Assembly (NCBI GenBank): GCA_011048855.1
Contig: DSCZ01000561.1
Span: 1-14,951, forward strand
Reading direction: 5' to 3'
DNA from: Desulfobacteraceae bacterium
GTDB taxonomy: Bacteria > Desulfobacterota > DSM-4660 > Desulfatiglandales > Desulfatiglandaceae
Length of the DNA stretch: 14,951 nt
Position numbers and translations under genes: made by a program. The notes beneath the pieces were generated by a model. The model was given only the letters and a program-made list of their open reading frames with translations, was not told the DNA's origin and did no database searches. Of this stretch, positions 5,346-12,317 are shown in pieces (the first letter of the stretch is position 1; every line of letters starts with the position of its first letter).

Positions 5346-8300
5346 CTACAGCATCCTTTCGAGTTCTGTAAGCATCGTGTCAAGCCGCTTGGCTGAAACC
5401 GGTTGAAGAGTCTTGATCTCCTGCGCGAAAAGCGACACCTTGAATTCCTCGATCATCCACCGGAATTCTTCGAGAGCGGTTCGTTTCTCAATGGAAGCGT
5501 CCACCGGGAGATGTTCTCGTTGAACGCGAAGGGCATCGATGTATTTTTTCACCCGCGCTTTTTTCCGCCTATCTTTTTGAACATCATGAGATCCGCGGTC
5601 GGCACGGATCTGCATGGCTTTGAGGTACCTCGGCAGAGTTTCGATGCGCCTTGTATCATAGAGCATTAGAAAATCCGCCGGAACAAGCTCCTGAAGTTCA
5701 CGGCTAATCTCCTCCAGCATTCCAAGCACTGCAATGTTCGACGGGTTCGCCCTGCGGGCTGCGGTCAAGACCTCCAGTGTCCGGATATAGGTTTCAATGA
5801 CCTGTTCTGTTAACTGCACAATATGTTTCGCACGCGTCATCAGTTCGGAACGGGCAAGGGAAAGCCTGTTTTCGAATTCTTTTGCCGTTCGGACGCTTCC
5901 ATCGGCGAAAGGACGGATCAAGTGATTGTAAATTCCTTCTTCAAGCGCCTCTTTCGGAATCGAAAAACCAAGGTCATTCTTTTTGTTGGCGTCGTAAAAA
6001 GTCTGAAAACCGCGGATATCGTCACCGCTGCGCTGGATTCCGGCCTCCGCCGAAATGACGGCTTTGGTACTTTTTGCGAACACCCCTTTTCCGGCGGAAA
6101 CACTTTTCAAAGATCCGGAGATAAATTTTAAATCCTTTTTCATAACGCGGCGAAACAGGGCCTTCAATCCTTCAGCGTGAAGCCGCGCCGCTTCGGCTGG
6201 GTCCGTTAAAAGTCTCAAAGCAGGACCGTCTTCTTCGGGAACCAGGGCGGGGTATGCAGCGTATTTCCCGGATGCAACGGTTTCCGGAAGATCGCCGAAA
6301 TCCCAACGCTTGATGTCGGTGCGCTCCCAGCGATTTTTCGCATCAGCCAGTTCAGCCGGTTCTTCTCCTTTTGTAGATGTTTTTTCCACCATGGCCAGTA
6401 CCGAAGGATCCCTTCCCGCTGCTATTTCCCGTCCCTTATCGTCTTTTATGGACAGGCGCATTTTCAGGTGGTCCGGGATGTTTACTTCCTGCCATACGGG
6501 GGCAGGGATGTGAACGTCGAAAAGGTCATGCAGCGCACGGGCAAGGGCCGCAACCAGGCTTTGTTCCTTGTGTTCTTCGATAACCGGAAGCACGATTTTG
6601 ACCGTTTGAGAGACCGGCACGAGATTTTTCCGGTAACGCTTGGGAAGTCCCTTTATGAGTGCGGTCACTTTTTCTTCAAGCAGACCCGGTACAACCCAGT
6701 CAAGCCGTGATGCGGGAAAACTTGCGGCAAGGCCGCAGGGGACCGCCAGCGTGACTCCGTCCTGTTCTGCGCCGGGAGAAAAGGTGTAGGTATATTTAAG
6801 CCTGGAACCTCCATATGAAGCGGCATCCGGAAATCCGTCCAGCTCGTCGTTCTCCGGATATTGAACCAGCAGGTCTTCCTCCTTCATCCTGAGAAAGCCG
6901 TCACCACCCCGTTTCTTGATCAGGTGCGCAAGGCTCCTCGAATCGCATAGGTCCGCCAGGCGGCTGTCGTAGAATTCCTCAACCGCGCGCTCACCGGCGA
7001 AGATATCCCTGCGCCTGAGTTTGTCTTCAAGCGCAAGCATGCGTTTCATCAGCCTGAGGTTATGGTTCAGGAAAGGCGGCCTGGGCTTAAGCTCGCCTTC
7101 CACCAGGGCCCCGATGAAAATACGCCGCGATGCTTCCGGATCGATCCTGCCGAAAGAAACAGATCTTCCAGGGTTGATAATCAGACCGTATAGAGAAACC
7201 TGCTCGGTTGCACGCACTTCGCCCCGGTTCTTCTCCCAGTGCGGGTTCAGATAGCTCCGGCTGCATAGATCCCCACCGATGACTTCGAGCCATCCCGGAT
7301 CGATCCGGGCGGTGGTCCTGGCATACAGCCGGGAGGTCTTGACGACCTCCGCGGCTACGATCCAGTCAGGCCCCCGGTTGAAAAGGGTGGAGCCCGGAAA
7401 AAGCATCGCCTCGCGGTCTCTTGAGGAACGATAAAGGTTCTTTTCCTTTTTTTGAGCGATATTTGCGAGGTATCCACTCAGGATCGACTTGTGGATGGCT
7501 GCGTAGCGTCCTGCGGCATCCGCCGGGGGGGTTGAGGAAGTCAAGCGCTGCTCTTCGACGATGGCCGTGATCTGCCTGTAAATGTCACGCCATTCCCGTA
7601 TCCGTATGTAAGAGAGAAAATTTTCGCGACAGAACTTGCGCATTTGATTCTGGCTGCTTTGTTGGACGATGCGATCGCAGGCCTGGAAAATGTTTAAAAG
7701 GGTAAGAAAATCCGATTCCGGATGGGCAAAAGCCGCGTGGTGCCTGTCGGCTTCGGTGGTTTTTCCCGTGGGCCGTTCTCTCGGATCCTGGATGCTTAAC
7801 CCGGAGGCGATAATTGCAACTTCCTCCAGGCAGCCTTGTCTGCAAGCTTCAAGGATCATCCGGGATATCCTGGGATCCAGGGGCATACGTGCCATGAGCC
7901 TGCCCCGTTCGGTGAGCGACACGCGGCCTTCCGTGCCGGATACCGCACCGAGTTCGCCCAGCACCTGGAAGCCGTCGGAGACGCTTCTCTTGCCGGGCGG
8001 GTCAATGAAAGGGAAATTGCCCACATCGCCCAGTTTCAACGAGAGCATCCGCAGGATCACCTCCGCCAGGTTCGCCCGTTGTATTTCAGGGGGAGTGAAG
8101 CGCGGGCGCGTTTCATAGTCTTCTTCGCTGTACAGGCGGATGCACACTCCTCCCCGCACGCGGCCGCTTCGACCTTTACGTTGATCGGCCGAGCTGCGGG
8201 AAATCGGCACCACCGGCATGATGGTGGTACGGGTGCGCGGGAGATAGCGGGGGATTCTCGCAATCCCGGTATCCACAACGTAGGTGATGCCCGGAATGGT

Positions 8301-9395
8301 GAGGGAGGTCTCGGCGACGTTAGTCGAAACAATCACCTTGCGTTTCCCCCCACCTGCGAAAACCCTCTGCTGGTCAGCTGCGGAAAGCCGTGCAAAAAGC
8401 GGAAGCACCGCATCGGCTTCCCCTCTTATCCCCTCGATGCGTTCACACGCCTCGATAATGTCGGCTTCCGTGGGCATAAAGACCAGGATGTCGCCGCGGC
8501 GTGTTGCAGCCAGGAGTTCGTCCACCACTTCGACGGCATCATCCACATAGGTGCACTCCTCTTTTTCCGCAGCTTCAAGGTTCGGAGGACGATAGCGGAT
8601 TTCGACGGGAAACATCCGGCCTTCCACGTTAATGACAGGAGCATCCTCAAAGGCGGCAGAGAATTTTTGAGTATCCATGGTCGCTGAAGTGATGATCACT
8701 TTTAAATCCCGCCTTCGGGTGATGAGGCTTCTCAGCATGCCCAGCAGAAAATCTATGTTGAGGCTTCGTTCGTGTGCTTCGTCCACGATAAGGGTGTCAT
8801 ATTCAGAAAGCATTCGGTCCCGCTGCGCTTCGGCGAGCAGAATACCGTCAGTCATAACCTTGATGTAGCTTCGGCGGTCGGTTCGGTCCGTGAAACGGAT
8901 GCGGTAGCCAACCGAGGTGCCAATCGTCTCTCCGAGTTCTTCGGCGATGCGGCTGCTGACGGCCACCGCGGCGATGCGGCGGGGTTGTGTGCAGCCGATT
9001 TTGCCATCAATGCCGCGGCCTGCCGCAAGGCACATTTTCGGAAGCTGGGTGCTTTTGCCGCACCCGGTTTCACCCGATACGATCAGCACCTGGTGGTTGC
9101 GGAGGGCCTCGATGATTGCTTCCTTTTTTTCGGTGATGGGAAGATTTTCAGGAAAGGCGACAGCAGGCTTTGTCTTCCACCTGGCTTTTTTGCGTTCAAC
9201 CGAAGCCTGAATGCGGGCCTCGATTCTGTCCAGATCTTTTTCGGTTTGTTTTGCAGCCGCCGGGTGGCCCGCAGTGCGCAGGAGGCGCTTGAGACTCCTG
9301 GCGCACGCGTACCTCTCGGCGGACATGGCGCGAGGGAGAATTCTCTGAAGGGCGGGAATGCGTTGCTTGATGTCGGTGTCGGGTGTAGGTGTCAT
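5346..9395 (-). CDS. hrpA: ATP-dependent RNA helicase HrpA (DEAH family)
   Basis: The 1,349-residue product matches full-length HrpA (about 1,300). Motifs run in order: Walker A GETGCGKST (108-116), TQPRRIAA (136-143), DEAH (205-208), SAT (237-239), a helicase C domain with STNVAETSLTIPG, and QRKGRSGR (405-412). Helicase-associated and OB-fold regions follow, then the long HrpA-specific C-terminal region (DUF3418), ending in ERML. HrpA acts on RNA and on stalled ribosomes in the cytoplasm, where it can split collided ribosomes. The ATG at 9395 has no clear Shine-Dalgarno. A four-codon frame overlaps it as TAATG, so coupled translation is possible. Around residues 1111-1122 the sequence AVISAEAGIQ is the translation of a dispersed DNA repeat (6033-6061) inserted in frame. 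Transcription is monocistronic from the promoter at 9439-9467, and the gene converges on the small gene at 5011. Confidence 0.95.
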   Translation of the reverse strand: MTPTPDTDIKQRIPALQRILPRAMSAERYACARSLKRLLRTAGHPAAAKQTEKDLDRIEARIQASVERKKARWKTKPAVAFPENLPITEKKEAIIEALRNHQVLIVSGETGCGKSTQLPKMCLAAGRGIDGKIGCTQPRRIAAVAVSSRIAEELGETIGTSVGYRIRFTDRTDRRSYIKVMTDGILLAEAQRDRMLSEYDTLIVDEAHERSLNIDFLLGMLRSLITRRRDLKVIITSATMDTQKFSAAFEDAPVINVEGRMFPVEIRYRPPNLEAAEKEECTYVDDAVEVVDELLAATRRGDILVFMPTEADIIEACERIEGIRGEADAVLPLFARLSAADQQRVFAGGGKRKVIVSTNVAETSLTIPGITYVVDTGIARIPRYLPRTRTTIMPVVPISRSSADQRKGRSGRVRGGVCIRLYSEEDYETRPRFTPPEIQRANLAEVILRMLSLKLGDVGNFPFIDPPGKRSVSDGFQVLGELGAVSGTEGRVSLTERGRLMARMPLDPRISRMILEACRQGCLEEVAIIASGLSIQDPRERPTGKTTEADRHHAAFAHPESDFLTLLNIFQACDRIVQQSSQNQMRKFCRENFLSYIRIREWRDIYRQITAIVEEQRLTSSTPPADAAGRYAAIHKSILSGYLANIAQKKEKNLYRSSRDREAMLFPGSTLFNRGPDWIVAAEVVKTSRLYARTTARIDPGWLEVIGGDLCSRSYLNPHWEKNRGEVRATEQVSLYGLIINPGRSVSFGRIDPEASRRIFIGALVEGELKPRPPFLNHNLRLMKRMLALEDKLRRRDIFAGERAVEEFYDSRLADLCDSRSLAHLIKKRGGDGFLRMKEEDLLVQYPENDELDGFPDAASYGGSRLKYTYTFSPGAEQDGVTLAVPCGLAASFPASRLDWVVPGLLEEKVTALIKGLPKRYRKNLVPVSQTVKIVLPVIEEHKEQSLVAALARALHDLFDVHIPAPVWQEVNIPDHLKMRLSIKDDKGREIAAGRDPSVLAMVEKTSTKGEEPAELADAKNRWERTDIKRWDFGDLPETVASGKYAAYPALVPEEDGPALRLLTDPAEAARLHAEGLKALFRRVMKKDLKFISGSLKSVSAGKGVFAKSTKAVISAEAGIQRSGDDIRGFQTFYDANKKNDLGFSIPKEALEEGIYNHLIRPFADGSVRTAKEFENRLSLARSELMTRAKHIVQLTEQVIETYIRTLEVLTAARRANPSNIAVLGMLEEISRELQELVPADFLMLYDTRRIETLPRYLKAMQIRADRGSHDVQKDRRKKARVKKYIDALRVQREHLPVDASIEKRTALEEFRWMIEEFKVSLFAQEIKTLQPVSAKRLDTMLTELERML
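6033..6061 (-). repeat. Dispersed palindromic repeat inside hrpA
   Basis: Read on the minus strand the 29-bp segment begins CCGTCATT and ends GGAATCCAG, with a central stem TTCGGC/GCC-G-GAA. It closely resembles the widespread bacterial repeat of the form GTCATTCCCGC...GCGGGAATCCAG. The translation AVISAEAGIQ in hrpA is the typical peptide made when this repeat sits in a coding frame. A related core lies in the MITE at 9611-9753. Confidence 0.65.
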
Positions 9396-9438
9396 TAAAA
9401 ATCGGTCATATATCTTTTTCCCCAGGTTTTATGTGTCG

Positions 9439-9467
9439 AATGTAATACGAACGGATGACATTGTCAA
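9439..9467 (-). promoter_or_regulatory. Promoter of hrpA
   Basis: On the minus strand a perfect TTGACA is followed after exactly 17 nt by TACATT (4/6 to TATAAT). It is placed to give a leader of roughly 37 nt before the hrpA ATG. Confidence 0.6.
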
Positions 9468-9558
9468 AAATTTTTCTGCTGATTACCGTTCAGTATGAAG
9501 GATGGGGGAGGAGTTTAATGCGAGGAGTATACGTCGGGAACGCCGGGGAATAAAGATC

Positions 9559-9580
9559 GCGGATACAATCCGCTCCCACA
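9559..9580. repeat. REP-like hairpin, copy 1
   Basis: GCGGAT-ACA-ATCCGC followed by TCCCAC. The copy at 14302-14322 has GCGATT-ACA-AATCGC followed by TCCCAC: the same loop and tail with compensating base changes in the stem, typical of REP/REPIN elements. Confidence 0.6.
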
Positions 9581-9610
9581 AACACCTACTGTTACACGAA
9601 CACCAACACG

Positions 9611-9753
9611 GATGGCATCGTAAAAAGTCAAAATTTGCCCTTTTTCGTCATTTCCCGACGTCAGCGTGTGTCGGGGGAATCCAGTTATTCCAGGGAGTTG
9701 CAGAAAACCTGGACCCCGTTCTCCACCGGGTGACGACTTTTTACGATGCCATC
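9611..9753. mobile_element. 143-bp MITE-like element with 19-bp inverted ends
   Basis: The left end GATGGCATCGTAAAAAGTC (9611-9629) is repeated perfectly in inverted orientation at 9735-9753. Inside, both halves carry inverted versions of a core: CGTCATTTCCCGAC...GTCGGGGGAATCCAG on the left, and its counterpart ending GGGTGACGAC on the right. There is no room for a transposase, so this is a non-autonomous element mobilised in trans. No clear target-site duplication is visible. It lies just beyond the aminotransferase 3' end and damages no gene. Confidence 0.8.
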
Positions 9754-9783
9754 AACACTCACACCGCCGCGAAGCGGCAACGT

Positions 9784-10998
9784 TTACTTCCGTACCAGGC
9801 GCAAGGTCCGCTCTTTTTCCATCTGGCCGTCATCGATCACGGCCATGGCGGCTTCCAGGCCTCCGGAGAGGTCCGTCGTGAACCCCTGGATTGCCAGGGC
9901 GCGGCTCAGCGCGGAGATAAAGAAGATCACGTTTTGTGCGGACGAGGAATACCCCATGAGTCCTACCCGCCAGATCCTTCCCTTGAGAGCGCCTAGTCCG
10001 CCTCCGATCTCCAGATTGTAACGATCAAGGAGATACCCCCTGAGCTTTGCGTCGTCTACCCCATCGGGGATAACAATCGTGTTCAGGGTGGGGAGACGGA
10101 AGGGCGGTTCGACCAGCATGGTGAGGCCGAGACCCTCGATGCCGGCAACAAGCGCCCGATGGTTCTTGATGTGACGGGCACACCTGGCCTCGATTCCTTC
10201 TTCGTGGATGAGGAGCAGCGCTTCCAGCAGAGCGTAGTTGAGGGTGCTGGAACTGGTGTGGTGGTAAACTTTTTCCTTCCCCCAGTACCGGGAGAGCAGC
10301 TCGATGTCCAGGTACCAGTTGCTCACAGGAGTTTTCCGGGTTCGCACGACATCCATGGCACGCTCGCTGAAGGTGACCGGGGAAAGTCCGGGAGGGGAAC
10401 CAACACACTTTTGCGAGCATCCATACGCTATGTCTACCCCCAGGTTGTCAAGATCAAGCGCGATGCCACCAAGGGATGTAACCACGTCAAGCAGGATCAT
10501 GGCATCAGAGCGTTTGGCTATGGCTGCGATGTCTTCCATCGGTTGAAGAACGCCGGTGGAAGTTTCGGCATGGACAAGCGCTATGACTTTCGCCGGATGT
10601 TTGGTGATCATTTCTTCGACGATCCGAGGATCGACGGGTTTCCCCCATTCTGTTTCGATCACCGAAACCCGTGCTTGTTGGCGTTCGGCCATCTGGCGCA
10701 GCCTGTCGCCGAAATAACCGCTGACGCAAACCAGGACCGGGTCACCCGGTTCCAGAACGTTTGCAATACATGCTTCCATGCCCGATGTTCCGGTTCCGGG
10801 CACCGCGTTGGTCACTTCGTTTTTAGTTCCGAAAACCCCTTTCAACAGTTCGCCGATACGCTCGATAACATCGAGATATGCTGGATCCATGTGACCGATC
10901 ACAGGCGATGCGAGAGCCTTGTAAACACGGGGGTGAATGTCCAGGGGGCCTGGTCCCATCAATTTTCTCATGGGGGCTTCGGGTCGGGATAAATTCAT
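9784..10998 (-). CDS. Class V pyridoxal-phosphate aminotransferase (alanine/serine-glyoxylate type)
   Basis: The 404-residue product matches the class V (fold type I) aminotransferases of the alanine-glyoxylate / serine-pyruvate group in length and motifs. These are MGPGPLDIHPRV at the N-terminus, ETSTGVLQP, LLDVVTSLGG with D171 for the pyridine nitrogen, and CSQKCVGSPPG with K197 as the PLP lysine. They move the amino group of serine, alanine or aspartate to glyoxylate or pyruvate; the exact substrate pair cannot be read from sequence. The ATG at 10998 is chosen because AAGGAG lies 8 nt upstream; an in-frame ATG 17 codons earlier has no such site and adds a basic, poorly conserved tail. A strong promoter lies at 11152-11180, leaving a leader of nearly 150 nt. 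The gene is transcribed singly and divergently from the LOG gene. Confidence 0.9.
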   Translation of the reverse strand: MNLSRPEAPMRKLMGPGPLDIHPRVYKALASPVIGHMDPAYLDVIERIGELLKGVFGTKNEVTNAVPGTGTSGMEACIANVLEPGDPVLVCVSGYFGDRLRQMAERQQARVSVIETEWGKPVDPRIVEEMITKHPAKVIALVHAETSTGVLQPMEDIAAIAKRSDAMILLDVVTSLGGIALDLDNLGVDIAYGCSQKCVGSPPGLSPVTFSERAMDVVRTRKTPVSNWYLDIELLSRYWGKEKVYHHTSSSTLNYALLEALLLIHEEGIEARCARHIKNHRALVAGIEGLGLTMLVEPPFRLPTLNTIVIPDGVDDAKLRGYLLDRYNLEIGGGLGALKGRIWRVGLMGYSSSAQNVIFFISALSRALAIQGFTTDLSGGLEAAMAVIDDGQMEKERTLRLVRK

Positions 10999-11151
10999 TT
11001 TCTTTCTCCTTTTTCCATTTGATATCGTCTTGCAGTGAGCGGTGCCCACCTTACGTTTTCTTCGTCAGAACTTCGTTTCGACACCCTAACAGAGGCATCC
11101 TTATTTGTCGGCGTCGGTATCTTCACGCCCGTCGGCGTTCATTGAATTCGG

Positions 11152-11180
11152 CTTATATGGTATGAAATAGATATTGTCAA
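11152..11180 (-). promoter_or_regulatory. Promoter of the aminotransferase gene
   Basis: On the minus strand a perfect TTGACA, 17 nt, then TATAAG (5/6 to TATAAT). This is the best sigma-70 match in the window. It sits directly beside the palindromes at 11200-11239, which lie just upstream of the -35 box. Confidence 0.7.
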
Positions 11181-11199
11181 GAGGTTAAATTTAGTCATA

Positions 11200-11239
11200 G
11201 CAAATAATATTTGCGTGATATCGTGTTTAATTTGCAAAT
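11200..11239. promoter_or_regulatory. Operator-like palindrome pair with ATTTGC half-sites
   Basis: GCAAATAATATTTGC (11200-11214) and ATTTGCAAAT (11230-11239) are both perfect palindromes built from the same half-site ATTTGC/GCAAAT. Another ATTTGC occurs at 11307-11312. The left-hand start points 11209 and 11230 are 21 bp apart, two helical turns. Placement between divergent genes and beside the aminotransferase -35 box suits a dimeric regulator. The regulator is unknown. Confidence 0.4.
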
Positions 11240-11411
11240 GATCTAACCAAAAATGAAGATTCCCGCGAAAAAAACAGTCAAAAAAGCGCAAAACCTACGG
11301 AAAAAAATTTGCAACAATTCCTGACGCTGCGGTATGTTTATAGAACCGCGTTCGGCGGTTGGAAAAATCAACGGGGCCGTGGAGCACTCACTGGTCTGGA
11401 AAGGATCTGTC

Positions 11412-12317
11412 ATGACATCAGGCGCAAAAAGAAGAAGCCCATTCCCTCCATGCGACCAGGAGGTGAAATCATCACTATTACATGTCGAATCACCCCAGAC
11501 CAGATCACCCTCTTATACGCTGGCCTATCTTGACGGGAATTTTTTGATGCGCGATGAATGCCGCCCGTCCAGGCTGCAGCTGGAATATTTAAAGGCGGAT
11601 CTTGTCCAATTGGATCACGGAATATTATCCACGGTGGTGATTTTCGGCTCTGCTCGCATTCCTGACCCCGAAACCGCCTCGGCCCGGCTGGCGGAAGCCG
11701 AGGAAGAAGCCAGGCAGAATCCATCTCACCCGGAAACAACGCTCGCGGTTCAGCGGGCCAGGAGAGGGGTCGCGAACAGCGCCTATTACCGGGAGGCGCA
11801 AAAACTGGGAGAACTGATTTCAAGCCGCCCGGGATGCGGAGATGACGGTCACCTGGTGGTTACCACCGGCGGCGGGCCGGGCATAATGGAGGCCGCCAAC
11901 CGAGGTGCAATGGATGCAGGTGCAGAAAGTGTGGGTTTGAACATCGTCCTGCCGTTCGAGCAAGCACCGAACCCGTACATCACCCCGGATCTCAACTTCC
12001 AGTTCCATTATTTTGCGATACGAAAGATGCATTTTCTGATGAGGGCGAGGGCTCTCGTGGTATTTCCAGGGGGCTTCGGGACGCTGGATGAACTCTTCGA
12101 GGTTCTGACACTGGTACAGACTCACAAGGTGGAATCCATTCCCGTGCTGCTGTTCGGCAGGGAATTCTGGCACAGGCTCGTGAATTTCGAAGTGCTGGTG
12201 GAAGAGGGGACAATATCGGAAAAGGACCTGGATATATTCCGCTATGTCGAAACCGCCGAGGAGGCCTGGGAAATCATTCAGAGGGAGACCTGTCTGCTCG
12301 AGGGAAAAAAACAGTAA
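11412..12317 (+). CDS. LOG-family nucleotide phosphoribohydrolase-like protein
   Basis: The 301-residue product has the LOG (lysine-decarboxylase-like, TIGR00730) Rossmann fold. It shows VVIFGSARIP (75-84), TTGGGPGIMEAANRGA (151-166), the AIRKMHFLMRA region and PGGFGTLDE (219-227), the signature of this phosphoribohydrolase family. Characterised members release a free base from nucleoside 5'-monophosphates (cytokinin activation in plants; nucleotide salvage in bacteria). They are not lysine decarboxylases despite older names. It is longer than the minimal ~190-residue LOG proteins: about 70 extra N-terminal residues and a charged insert (about 88-125) after the first strand, as in the longer bacterial subgroup. 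The ATG is set by AAGGA 6 nt upstream. The last 44 bp overlap the end of the convergent kinase gene. Confidence 0.88.
   Translation: MTSGAKRRSPFPPCDQEVKSSLLHVESPQTRSPSYTLAYLDGNFLMRDECRPSRLQLEYLKADLVQLDHGILSTVVIFGSARIPDPETASARLAEAEEEARQNPSHPETTLAVQRARRGVANSAYYREAQKLGELISSRPGCGDDGHLVVTTGGGPGIMEAANRGAMDAGAESVGLNIVLPFEQAPNPYITPDLNFQFHYFAIRKMHFLMRARALVVFPGGFGTLDELFEVLTLVQTHKVESIPVLLFGREFWHRLVNFEVLVEEGTISEKDLDIFRYVETAEEAWEIIQRETCLLEGKKQ

Larger units (their letters stand above)
9396..9783. other. Intergenic region with promoter, REP hairpin and MITE
   Basis: This 388-bp gap between hrpA and the aminotransferase gene holds the hrpA promoter (9439-9467), a REP-type hairpin (9559-9580) and a MITE (9611-9753). 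Just after the aminotransferase stop there is also a 5-bp GCCGC/GCGGC hairpin (9766-9778). That hairpin is not followed by a T-run on the minus strand and is a doubtful terminator. No protein gene is supported; an ATG frame at 9502 is not supported by codon pattern or homology. Confidence 0.7.
10999..11411. other. Divergent intergenic region with long leader and palindromes
   Basis: The half next to the aminotransferase is a transcribed leader (about 10999-11145, minus). It can encode a 13-codon peptide starting at the ATG at 11143 and forms only a weak GGCGT/ACGCC hairpin; I recognise no riboswitch. The half next to the LOG gene is AT-rich and holds the palindromes at 11200-11239. A weak possible promoter for the LOG gene (TTGCAA, 18 nt, TATGTT) starts at 11309. 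Confidence 0.5.

Noticed and set aside
7836..8687. 283-codon frame antisense to hrpA, and others there such as 8772-9398
   Set aside because: They overlap the helicase core motifs of hrpA on the opposite strand and show no family features or start signals.
9766..9778. GCCGC/GCGGC hairpin as terminator of the aminotransferase gene
   Set aside because: The stem is only 5 bp and no T-run follows on the minus strand.
9502..9996. 164-codon + strand frame over the MITE and the aminotransferase end
   Set aside because: It crosses a mobile repeat and then runs antisense to conserved aminotransferase codons.
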